A stretch of DNA of 34,867 bases from Candidatus Omnitrophota bacterium. GTDB lineage: Bacteria > Omnitrophota > Gorgyraeia > Gygaellales > Profunditerraquicolaceae. Under the pieces are notes generated by a model. It had not been told where the DNA came from, made no database searches, and worked only from the letters and a program-made list of their open reading frames with translations. Location: assembly GCA_026387555.1 (NCBI GenBank), contig JAPLLM010000003.1:1935-36801 (forward strand), in the 5' to 3' direction. Of this stretch, positions 1 through 12,400 are shown one piece after another. Positions within the stretch are counted from its first letter, which is position 1. Each line of letters starts with the position of its first letter. A program made the position numbers and the translations under genes.

Positions 1-499
1 AATTTTCCATCCTTCAGCAGTAAGCCCCTCTACATTCAAACCCTGGCCGATGTATAAACTTACGCTTTGCGGGGTGCCTGCCTTTATTTTGTCATAGAAC
101 TGCCCGGATGCATTCTTGCGGATATACTGCGCCAGAAATTCTCCCCATGCACCTTCATTCTTACAAACTCTTAATCCTTCCCAGAATCCTTGCAAACCTT
201 TCTGTGATAGGGTCGTCACCACCATCCCCAACCCGATTGCTAATGTAAACACAGGCTCAAATCCCGGCAGTATCAAGAAGGCATGCGTGGAAGTAGAATT
301 GGGCTGTGCGGGAGCGGGTTGTACTTGAGTTGCTTTTTCGGCGGCTAGCCTGTCAGCGAACTGCTTGGCGCCATAAAAATCCCCATTCGCGCAACAGCAA
401 TATGCGGTATACGGGAGAATATTTAACTCGTTTTTGCTTACTTTGCCGGCAAATGCTTGGCGGATGGTAGTCGCAGCTACTTCAAAAGGCATCCCGATG
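1..499 (-). other. Tail of the window: helical stretch, linker, and start of a further domain (ORF-3)
   Basis: A short helical and Ala/Gln/Pro-rich stretch (QFADRLAAEKATQVQPAP) leads to a hydrophobic linker copy at 193-285 and then to VCKNEGAWGEFLAQYIRKN and AGTPQSVSLYIGQGLNVEG at the edge. The frame is still open at base 1, so the protein continues. The last domain is too short to name. Confidence 0.5.
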
Positions 500-3400
500 A
501 TAAAATTGGCATCCAGGGTGGTCTCTATAGTCTCTCCCACTACTTCCCGTTCAAAGAATATCGCGGAAACCTTATGCAATACGTCACTGTAAGGAACTAT
601 CTTCTTTTCTTTGACCTCTACGCCCGTCTTTGGATCAAGATGGGAAACCTCATAAGAAATCTCTATGGAAACATTATCTTCTAATTTCTGGATAGTATCT
701 AGCTTAGGCGCTTCTCCTGCCTTTTTGACCACCTGGCCCTCATACTCCACCTGTCTGGCTACCCATGCCTCATATTCAGGCCTACCCCTTTCCATTGAGT
801 TTGGCGGCTGCAACTCATCAGGGAGAAATAAATCCGCTCCGTCTCTATCTTTAACTTTCAGGCGGGCCCAACGGTTGTAGTGGTCTCTTCCCACCATGTA
901 AAAGGCTTCGATCTTCTGGTGGCTATTCATATTCAAGATACGAAAGATATTTGTTTCACCATCCAACGGGGTACCTGAAGCAATGGGGCAATAAGCAAAG
1001 AGCGGGTCGAACATTTTCAATACCTTTTGAGCCATGATGTGGCGTGGATGATCTGCAAGCAAAGAACTGGCTTTTCTCGGGTCGCTGCCGGCGATGACAT
1101 AAATAATCTTATCCAGCTTGTATTCGGCAATAGCAGCCAGCCCGGCGATCAGATGCATCCAGGTAAAAGGATTAGCGGCAACAGGATAGACGCCTATTCT
1201 GAATGGCCTGGGGTTTATATCGCATACCTCGCCGCGGTGAAGAGCGGGCTTAATGTTTGGATTGATCAAGCCTAATTTTAAATGATCGGCTATCTGGGCC
1301 AAATAGCGTTCGCTAAAACTCTTGATGATTGCGAAATGGCCCTCATTATCTTTCATCCCTAACTCCAGGGCCATATTTTTCAATTCGTTCTCAATCTTCC
1401 GGCTGATGATATTCGTAATCGGATTGGATTGACTGGTGGAGAAAGTCGGCAGGGGCATGGGCCTGCCGGGATGGCCAAAACGCACCTTGCCTGCTAACTG
1501 CCTGGAGATTGCATTAAAACTTTCCTCCATCCCTCTTATTTTCTTGCTTAATACCCCGTACTCTTCGGTAAACATATACTTCAGGATCCTTCTTTTTAGG
1601 TTTACGATATTTTCTTTTTGCGGTATATGCCTAGTGCCTTCTTCTCCTCCTGCTGGCACGCGCACAAAGAAAACTTCTTTCAAACAGGTGATCTGGCCGA
1701 TAACCCTTATCAACCCTCCGGAGCCTGACCGGCTATCGATTAACCACGGAACCTTAGCCGCGATCTTATGGTTCATTTGCGCCTTAAGCCTTTCTATATC
1801 CGCTGTTGTATTCCTGGTATAGGCTTCATCCAACTGCCGGAGCTCATCCTCGGTGATCCCGAACATACCGGCTAAATCAGGAAGGTATATATGCTCATTT
1901 GCAGTATGGAAGAGCCTGAAATATTTACTAAAGGTCGCGAAATCGGTTTTTGCCAGCTTCTTGATCCCTTCACTCAAACAGGAGCGTTCTACGATCTGCT
2001 GGCGGCTCTCGTTTTTGGGCTGGCATCCTTCTTTGAGATTAACCAGGTAGCCGCCGATATCTTGAGGAGTGGTTACAGAGACTTCGCTCATTACTGTTTT
2101 ACCGGATAGATAAAACATTGCCATTAGCACCGGTTCAGGAAAAGCCACCAGATTATCTATATTGGAAGTCGCGTAGATATGTTTTTTAGTTTTAGCATGT
2201 AACAATCGATAAAGCTGACCGCTGGTGATAAGCGATTGAATAAGGCCAAAATGCCCGGCAGGAGTAAAGTCTGATTTTACTCCGCTTGCGTGTATGTGCG
2301 AAAAATCTTTCATCGAGAAACGGCGGTTCTTATCCGTCTGCAGATAAAACTCGGTTGCCGGATCCAAACCATAGTTCCCTTGACGGACGAAATCATCCCG
2401 TACTTCTCCATCAGTCGAAAAGCTGGTTAAGGTCAGAAAAGGAAAATCTATTCCGAACTTATCCCTGAAATATTGCACCACTCGGGCAGTGATTTCATTA
2501 AAGGAGCGCCCGCCGTAAACCGGGACTATTCCGGTACCCTTGGCAATATCTTCACTTCCCAATACCGCCCAGCGCGAACCAAGCCCGGCATTAGGCTTGG
2601 CGTACACATACATGGGAAATAGCGCCGCACCTAATTGGTATAACTGCATATATTCTGCAGTCAAAAGATGTTTATCGCCTGCCTGCCTAATATCCGTCTC
2701 CAGAGAATTGGCTATGACCATCAGCCTATTAACATTCTGTAGGCCGCATCTTTTGCAGATAGCATCGATCTCTTTCCGGTTTGCGATTAAATAATCGGTC
2801 AATTCTTTGAATCTTCCCGGAGAGACTTCGAAACTTACTGTTTCGCCGGCTTTTAGAGGCATTACAGGTACCTGCGGGGAAGGCCACACATCATTCAGGC
2901 TATGCACCTTTATCTGTGTTTCGGCAGAAAACGTGCCGATCCTCATCATCGCCTGAATCTTGAGCTGCTCTTCGCCGTTATCAACGGAAAATGCGGTATC
3001 CGGGCACTTGGATAATATAGCTCGCGCCTCTCTTATCTCCTTGTCATTGCCTTGCGCAAAAATATAACCTAACAAAGAGCGCGCGCTCCTCTTATTGAAC
3101 TCAACTACACACGCAGGAGCCTCTCGGCTAACGTTATCGAGCAGCTTTCTTGCCAGTAATAAATGTGTTTTTGAACTAAAGGCCTGCAGATGGGTGGGGT
3201 ATTTTTTGGTTTCCGGATTAGTCTGCGCTTTTCGGATATAGGTGGTTATTTCTTTTAAAATCCCACCGTCGGATTCCAGCGAAACGCGGCATTTCCTAAG
3301 AAGGTCGACTAATCTGAAAACCTTTTCTCCTATGCCAAAATATTCTCCAGCCGGAATCCTTTCTTCTTCTTCGAATAAATCAAGCTTGTGTTGCCTTGCT

Positions 3401-6400
3401 ATTGCCACATGCTGATACTGATGCCTAAGGCAATCTGCGATAATCGCAAACAATAACTCCCTGGCATCGCTAGGCAGCAACCTGTAAAGGTCAGCTAACA
3501 TCATTAAATCATCTAAATCCAAATAGCCCTGTAAACGCTTACGGCTTACTATGTGCAGATACATATCTCCGGGGAATCTGCCCGGCCTCAAACCGGAACA
3601 GACCACAATATCAAAGTCTCTCTCCTGTTCTATGGCCTTATTCTTTAAACGGTCAATAATAGAGGGTAACCAGGATTTCTTAGCAGGAGGAACAAAGGTC
3701 AATTCTTTCCCCAAATCCATCAGCTTGGTATAAAATTCCGACTTAAACTGGCCGGGGCTATTCTTTGCCACATACTGCTCAAATGGAAACATCGCCCGGT
3801 ATCCTTGTTCAGTAAGGATTTTGCGTCGGCCAAAGAGAGAATAGAGGCTTTCGTCATTGCTGGCCTTAGTCAAGCTGTTCCTAATGTCATCGCAAAAGAT
3901 TATATAATCCGCTGCGGAGATAGGTAAAAGAGGGGTAAGGTTAGGGCCGGTCTCCTTTTCCAGGGAACTCTTGAACTCGTCTTCTACTGTGATCCCGATT
4001 TCAGAATTATCCAAATATATGCGTGGATAGATAATGCTGAAGGCTGCCTTTAGCAATTCGGGGCGGGAACGCACATATTCCACTATCACCTGCCGCCGGT
4101 CTTCATCGCTCGGTTCATGGGCCGTAGCGTCTTGCTGCGCGCGGCGCAAGAACATAAGATGCAGAAACCCTTCAAAGACCACTATCTGCACGATTTCTTT
4201 GACAAATGCCGGTTCAAGATTAGTAATGCCGGAGCTAAAAACCAGCTTTTCTTCATTAACCATTGCTAACTTGTGAAGCTCATCGCTAAACTCGATTTCT
4301 ACTTCGCTGCCCAGGATAAAATTACTGAAATAACCCTGGAAGTTTCCCTTTAAATCCCTTACACCCTGCTCAAATGATCTTCTCAATACGGGATTAAACG
4401 GAAAATCATCCGGGAAAACCACCTTTATATCAGCGGCCTTGCCTGCTTCTATTTTTACCTTGTAAGCTTGGGCATCGAGCTTATTTTCATTCTTTAATCT
4501 GGTCAATGAGAACTCGGAATATTTAACAAGGGCTAAGCCTACTGCCAGCGGCAGGAGCATCAGCTCAAGGCCGGGTATAAACAGTGCAGCGAATGTAGAA
4601 GATTCCGCGCAGCCTACCTGCTGTTTAGCCCATATAAATTCTTCCGCTTTTATGGCGTCGGAAGAATCCACGGGCCGGGCCTCGATAAGAGTTTCCCTGA
4701 TTTTCGAGTCCCCTTCCACCAGAAGGCGGATCATCGCTGCCCTGAGGCCTGCTTTGTCCGCAACTCTTTCTCCATAAAATTCGTCGAACTTTTCAAATGT
4801 CGTGGCAAAAGACTGATATGGAATACGACGTAATGCCATGAGTCTTTCGGCATTATTACCGTTCTCCCATACATCGCAAAAGATTAATATATCCAGCATC
4901 AATCTAATTTCTTTTGCGGTTATGCCGGATGTCTTGGCTACGTGCTCAAACTCCGTGGGATCTTCAGGATAACAAAAATGGTTTGTAATCAGAAACTCTT
5001 CCGCTACAGCAAGTTTAATCCCGAAACGCTCGCGCAAAACCCGCACTCCGTTATATTCATGGCTATAGTGAGCATAATACCTTTCTATTTGATCAAGAGT
5101 AAGATGGTTGCCATCCTGCGCACAGATAGCAGCTAGCACCCTGGCCATGCTCATGTACCAAAGAGATTCATCAGTAAGAACCTGTGCGGCTAAATCCGGC
5201 CTCTTCTTAAGAAATACCTCTAATGCAACAAGCGACGCCTTCTTAGAGCCATTAGCCGGAAGACCATAATTCCTGGCAAGTTCCCTTTCTGCTTTAAAAG
5301 ACCCTCCCTCTGTCAGAGGTATATGTATACCGCCTATGTCATGCACTTTGGCTACACGAGTAACCATATCTATCAGCTCTTCTTTGAGTCTCATCTCTCT
5401 TCCTAACAAAGATACGTATTCTGAGACCCTACGGTTATGCGCCTTATTCAGGCCTTCAGGAAAAATCCTATCTAATTCGTCCATCTCAACTTCCCTTAAA
5501 GCCCTGCAGACAGTAGATGAAACTATCCCCACTGCCAGCATAATGGCTGAACTTATTGGATCAAACATCTGCCCTACAAGTAAGGCAGTCGTAAAGTCAA
5601 AAGCATGGGCAACCGGAGAGTGTGTTTTCCTAAAGTTGATGGTGTTGGAATAATGGAACCAATGCTCAATATTTTCTTCACCTAAAAGATATCTTTCAAA
5701 ATCCTGCTCATTAACATCAGCGTGTATAAAGATCCCGGTTACGGGTACTGGCTGCCTGGCTATCTTTATCTGTTCTACTTTTTCATCTAATAATCTTCTT
5801 AGGCGCGGATTGGACATGACAGCCCGGAAGATATTCTCCGTATTACAGCTGCCGTCCTTATCCTTATAGGGCGTTAAGGCGCTTAACCTGCCGCAGATAA
5901 GCGTTTCCTCTTGCGTAAGAGAAGAAAGCTTACCCTGGAGCCTTTGGATAACCTCGCGTGTAAGCGCCTTTCCGCTCATGCCGTCTTTTAATTCCATTAC
6001 TCCGAATGGTCCGATAGGATGAAGGACGCCGTCCATAATCGCCGTTATCGGTATCTCTAAGTTGACGGTTCTTTCATACTTTGTTTCTATTACCAGGTGT
6101 AACTCATTCCTTATTAGATAGTCGATAAAAGCGGCGTAACCACAGTCAGGGCATAAATAATAAAACTCTGTATGGTCTATCAAGGAATGCGCCCGGCGTT
6201 CAAAAAGCGGAAGTTCGCCGATATAGAAATACAACTGTTTTATCGGTTTCTTGTTTACCTTGTCATATATGAACTCCAGGAATACGCTATAGGCCCTGGC
6301 TGCCTGCTGGATCAAGCGGCAACGGGAAACATACGGGCTGAACCGGTGGCCGCGCGGCAGGAAGTCATCTACAAAATAATAGCTAAAAGGTTTCTGGCTT

Positions 6401-9400
6401 TGCATGTACTCTCCGAACGGCATCAACTGCCTGCCCACGAGCACAGCTAAATTATCGAAACTACCTATATCCGGCCGCCTATTCAAAACAAGATGCACCG
6501 CTTCTCTGAATAGCTCGGGATTTTCTTCAAGCGTCCTTAGGGTAGCCTGGATTTTATCGGCAGGGTGATAACGCAAAACCTCTTCCAGCGCTGCCGGAGG
6601 AGTATCTACTGTAGATGTGGCAGCCGTATCCAATTTGCCATAGAGCCAAGAGAGATTTTGATTCAAGGTAGCGACATCAATGCGCTCTTTGCGCCAGGCA
6701 GCAAAGTCAGCTCCAGTGGGAGCGGTTAATCCATCCTTAGAAATAATATGCTCGATTGGTTTCTTAAGTAAAGGCCGGGCATCCTGCGCCAGAGGCCAAG
6801 CAACCAGATACTGGGCACCGGACTTATCTACCAATAAGGTATTGGCAGAGGCTGATTGAATGCTATAGGCCAGTAAGGATTTACCGTCCTTCGGAATAAA
6901 CCCGTAGAGCATCGCCCAACAATTACCCTTTGCATCCGGACTTGGCTCAAGGACAAGGTCTTCACCGGCAAGTTTCAAATGCGACTCTTCCATATACCAG
7001 TTAGGAGAGCCTTCCAGGCCAAGAGCAGTAGCAGGAAGCCCCCTTCTATCTTCTATGGATCTGGAGAGGTACTCCCTTGCCTGTTCAGGGGTAATGCCCC
7101 AACCAATGATAAGTATAGTATTATCGGGAAGCTCAATGTTGACATTGGAAAGTTTTACTCTTCGGCCGATAAAAACGTGTGAGTTTTCCCCTGCCTTTAT
7201 GGCGACACGGTTAAGGAAAACATCATCGGTATTTTCGAGAATGACCTTGCTCGGCTGGAAGTTAGAAGCAATGATCCTCTCGTTTAAATCAGGAAGGCCA
7301 AAATATCTCCTGCCGCGGTGATGGGTGGCTACAAAGTCCGCAGTCAAGATGTATGACTTAGGATTACCTACGTCAAACCAGAAACCACCCCTTATCTCCT
7401 CCTTGGACTCCTTGGCCTCTTCGGCGATGTCTAAGTCTGCGACGTAGAAATTAAGGTTCTTATGTAAGGCCTGGACTATTTCCAAGAGCTGCAGACGGTC
7501 TTCTTCCTCGGTAATGGTATCCCAGCTTGCGGGTAAAAATACCTGTTGCTTGGTTACTATGGCATCTATTTCGCTCTTTTTACACTTTATCTGCTCGGCT
7601 AATGCTGCCTTACCTTCGGCACCTGCATGTAATGCTTCAGCTTTAAGGGCTTCTAACTCCTGTTTAAGTCTTTTATACTCCGGTAGGAAGGCATTTGCCT
7701 TTCTTATGCTATCGCAATCAATAAATGCAGCTTCGCCGAGAGTAGCAAACAAACCAAAGGGATATTTTTCACGCAGCTTCTTAGTATCATGCGTACTGGC
7801 GTTACTTGCGCAAGGGACATCAAGGACATCAAACAAGCGCTTTAACGCGCTATTCCTAAAAGCAATGAGGAAGGCGTTACGGATGACCTTTCCCTGTCCG
7901 GCCATTGCCAACTCCACAACTCTATTAAAATTTCCCTTTTCTTTAAACCCTGCAAGGCGCCCGGTTTGGGCATTACCGGCAATCAGGCCCAGGTCACAAA
8001 GAGCCTCTTTTTGAATCTTTCTCCTTAATAGTTCGTAGTTACTGTCTACGGTTGCGCCTCTTGCTGCAGCAAGATGGGCGGCAGTATTTACGAATTCATC
8101 GGCAAGGCTTGCGTCGATTGCATCCTTGCTCTTGCCTTCCCTTAATAAAGCTAACCGAATTGATTCAAGGCCTTTGGTTATACTGCTTAATTCTTCGGTG
8201 TTTTTCGGCATGGGTAAGACCGTACCTGCTCCAAAGAAGACAACATCTGCATCCTCGGGAAGTTCAGCTAATGGCCTACCGCCGTCCCAGGTTATGGCTC
8301 CCGGGCAAATGACATTATCGCTTCCGCCGATAAGAGTGAAACCCCTGCCCATTCTAGGCATCTGAGAGAGGATCAGCTGTTGGGAAAGATAGCTGATACC
8401 TAAGAATATTTCATTGAACATCCGGTAGAGGCCCTGATAAACGCGCTGGATAGTAAAGGCGAACATCCTAGTCTTTAGTCCACCATCGGCAAGAAAGTTA
8501 TGCGAGGTATCGGGAGAAGTAAAGCCGGGTGAGTTTATCTGGCTCTTAAAACCTTCGAGGATACCTACTAAATCATGGCCAAAATCTGCGGGATCTTCGG
8601 GAAGATAACAGCCATCAATGGTAACATTTTCAGAGATCCGGGCATAACAACCTAACGCCTCTCTTACGCGCGCCTTGTAATAAGCCTTTGCAGCTTCAGG
8701 TTGGCCCTCGGTTGGCCGGGTAACTACATACATATGGCGGTTAGCCCGGAAACACTCGGCATTTATGTCTTCGGACAATTCGTGGCTGTTCAGATAACGC
8801 ATCACCTCTCTAAGGATATTCTGTTCACGGGAATTCTTCGGGGTGACCGGTTGATTGTTCAAAACTAAGTTACGCATGTACACAAAGATCAACAGGTCAT
8901 CTTTAAAGCTGTGGATATGTTTCCTGGGAAGACTGCCTTCGCGCGGCTCAACGTGATGGCCTACGCGGATATCCTGATTTTCATGCTCCAGCACCGAGAT
9001 GATGCCGGGTTTGTGGAAAGGCGATGTGCGGGCAAACTCCAGTGAATTGATACCAAGATATATGCTGCCTTGAGGCACCTTATTTTTGGCGGTGCCTGCG
9101 TGGCTTAAAAGAAGCGCGTATTTAAAGTCGGCGCCGCTTCCTTCCTGCCGGTAACAAATAGTGGGCAGGGCTGCGGCAGTATTGTAGCCCTCTTCCAGTA
9201 TGATGACGAATCTGCGGCCCGCGGCCTGGTCATTGCCTATCTCCCGGACTAAATCCTGCAGATAGATGAATGATTCCTTAAGCCGCGTCCTGGCAGGAGG
9301 GGAGCGCAGGGTGCGCGCCAAGGCATCCCGCATTTCAAACTGTGCGTCAAATATACTCCTGAAGAACAGCTCTGCGGTTTGCTGTATCCTCCTGTCATCG

Positions 9401-12400
9401 GCATTGTCAGCAAAGAGAAGATTAAAATCGAGCCTACTTATATTGTTGACGGCGAAGAACCTACCTTCGGCAATGGCTTTTTGCAACGCGGGCTTAGTAT
9501 GCTGCTCATGGTCAATGGCCATGCCGCTTTGGAATTTAAGGTCTTTGACCTGCTCTGCTTGAGCCTGGCCACTGGCAGCCTCAAGAGTATCCTGTAGAGA
9601 CATAAAAGATACCCTGCTTCCAAGGATTGTTTTAAGTAACTCTTGCAGTTCCGGAGTTTTATCTGAAACCTGCTTGACCGGGTGGAAACGGACAGTACGG
9701 TCCATAGTAACAAATAACGCATCCAGCGCCGCGGTAATATCGCCTAAAAGGTAGCTGTCCGGCTGGTAAATTGTAGTAACGAGGAAGGTCTTGTTACCTG
9801 TCTCCTGGATCTTTAATTCTCTTCCCTCAAACCTCACGGTCCGCTCGACTAAATTATTCTCCTTAATATCCCGGCTGATTAGTTCGGCGGTAGAAAGCTG
9901 CTTCACTAAAACCTTATTCCAGCTGATATCTTCGGTGACTTCTTTCTTCGAAATATACGGACAATGAAGCTGGGATTTTATGCGGGCGATCCTGGCTACC
10001 ACTTCATTAACCGGGGTTTGTTCCATTCTGGTGAATACTTCCTGCCTGAATGCGGCATCTGTTTCATAGCGGCGCTGTTCTTCCGGGGTAATGTAATTGA
10101 AAAGTTTAAGTAATCCTGAAACGCGCAGGATATAAGTCGCGGTATTGAACTCCGGTATGGCATTCTGATTGAATGATTTGTCAAAACAGAACCCTTCAAC
10201 GAGTTGATTGCGGCCCCGCACCTCGCAGACTGTTCCACCTGTCTCGGGCTTGCAGGTAATAACATATTCATCAGTGACATCCGCTCCTGCCTGGCGGATC
10301 TTGATATGTTTAGCAAGTTTAAACTTAGGATCTTGCGCAAATGCCTCTGCTATCGTAAAGCTACCGGTTCCCTCCATGCCGGTAACCTCATCCGGAATGC
10401 AAACTTCAAGGCCAAGGTTAGGGCTTATCGTATTCTTGACGATTTTCCCCACTGAAATCGGCTGACCAGTTTTCCTCCTGATGATCGTCTTCCACACCTC
10501 CCCCACCTTCACACTGTCGGATTTTCTAACCACGCTGACCATGATGGCCTTATCCACAACTTCGACTAACACATCTTTTCCTGAACGGCGTAAGATCCCG
10601 ATAAGCCCCGGATCAATAGTTGCGCCCAGGTTATCGATATTTGAAACTGAAACGTAGAGCGTGCCGTCTTTGACCATCTGTCCAAGTTTACCTTCCAAAA
10701 CTAACCACGGTATAGCCTCAAAGTGTCCTCCGGGGCAGAAATCCTCTTCCCCGGTTACCAGCCTGAATATTTCTCCTTCTTTGGTCAGCCGTTTAGTGAT
10801 GCCTACCCGGTATGGCCGGATATCCAGGCCAAAGTTATTGCGCTCTTCCAAATACTCCATTACCCGGTCATGGGTAGAGTAACTATTGGCGATATACACC
10901 GGTATACGTTTCCCGATGGCGAAAATATGCCCGAGTTTCACATCGATAAAAGTACGCGCAGCATTAAGCCAGTTATCAATAATGACAAAAAGCGCTTTGA
11001 CTGTGCCGCCGAAACGGGAAGCAAGGCCGCCATTTAAAAGTAACGAAGCAAACGCGCCTCGCCTGCGTAAAATCTCTTCGCCGGCCTTCTTGTCTTCTTT
11101 GGTAATATCCGACCAGGAGGTAAGTTCATTGCTTATTGGCTGCTTGGCATCCGGCTCGTGGTTATTCTGCTCTACGTCCTGTTTCGTGACGGCGCGGCAT
11201 ACATAGGTCATTTGGATAGCGTCGAACTCTGCGGCATTACCCAACTCTTCAAACTTACGCTCTTCCAGCATATGCTGGTTCATCTGCTCTGACGTAGAAA
11301 GCTCTATCTTTTGGCTTTCGGCATCGTAACGATAGACAAAATGCATATGCTGTAAACGGAAATAGAAATAGGAAGATTCGCGATAATGAGCAGTAGCGTT
11401 AATATTTATGGTGGATATTGGGAGGTGCCAGACAAACGGAAACTCCGCGAACTCTCTTTCAATTCCGTCGCGTATGGTAGTGTTATTGTTCCCGTTTTCC
11501 TTGCGGCTGCGGATACGGCTGCTAATGGCGTGCGCCACATAGCGGAACTCTGCTTCTTCGGCGCGCTGATGATTCCTAAAAGCCGCTTCCCCTGCCTCGT
11601 GGACGAAGGTAGCGACGGATTCGAGCTCGCCTAATTCTTCAAGGACGTCCGGGGCAATGATTATCCATTCGCCGGCAGCGCTGGTAAAGAGAACGCCGGT
11701 GGAACGGTTGAAGATATTGCGGATTATCTGCGCACGGTGGTCTCTTGATTGTAAAAACTTGGCCGGCGGAGCGCGTATATGCTGTGTGTTACGCAACGCC
11801 TCAAGCCGGCGCGCGGCCTGATGCAAACCAATAGTATCCAGGCCTTCGATTGCCTTATCTATCCTTGCCCGGGCGCTGGTATTTGCCACATCGGTAAATA
11901 AGCGTAAGTCTAACCCTGCAAACGCTTGTTCTACTTCTTCTCTGGCCGGGGTCTCCTTGCTTAAACGGGTGCGGAAGCCGACGTGGAAAAGGCTCTCTAA
12001 CTCCAGAAGAGCAATTATCCGGGCCCAGAGCGCCTGTAACATTTTGTAATGCAGGGTCTCTCCTATTTCAGTAAATAAAGCGTAGGACCCGGTTGGATGA
12101 TCAAGCTCTTTTCCGTCTTGGTCCATCAGGACGACAAAGTTAGGATGAGAACTTACATAACCTCTACCTTTTAACCCTGGAACAGTTACCCTGATACTTG
12201 TCATTGCCCTATGAAAGCGGGCAATCGCTTTTGCGTATTCCAGCTCCGGACGGAAAGTGATGTTGATATTGCCAATTGAACAAGAATCTGTATCAGATTT
12301 TTTGTGTCCGGAACACAACGAATTTACGCTCTGCACAAACGGAATAGCCATTAGCTTCTCGGCAATCCCAAGCTGCCTTAGTGCCGGGTCAACTATTTTC

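Noticed and set aside
7514..8014. 166-codon plus-strand ORF
   Set aside because: Antisense to ORF-3, with no domain or ribosome-binding context.
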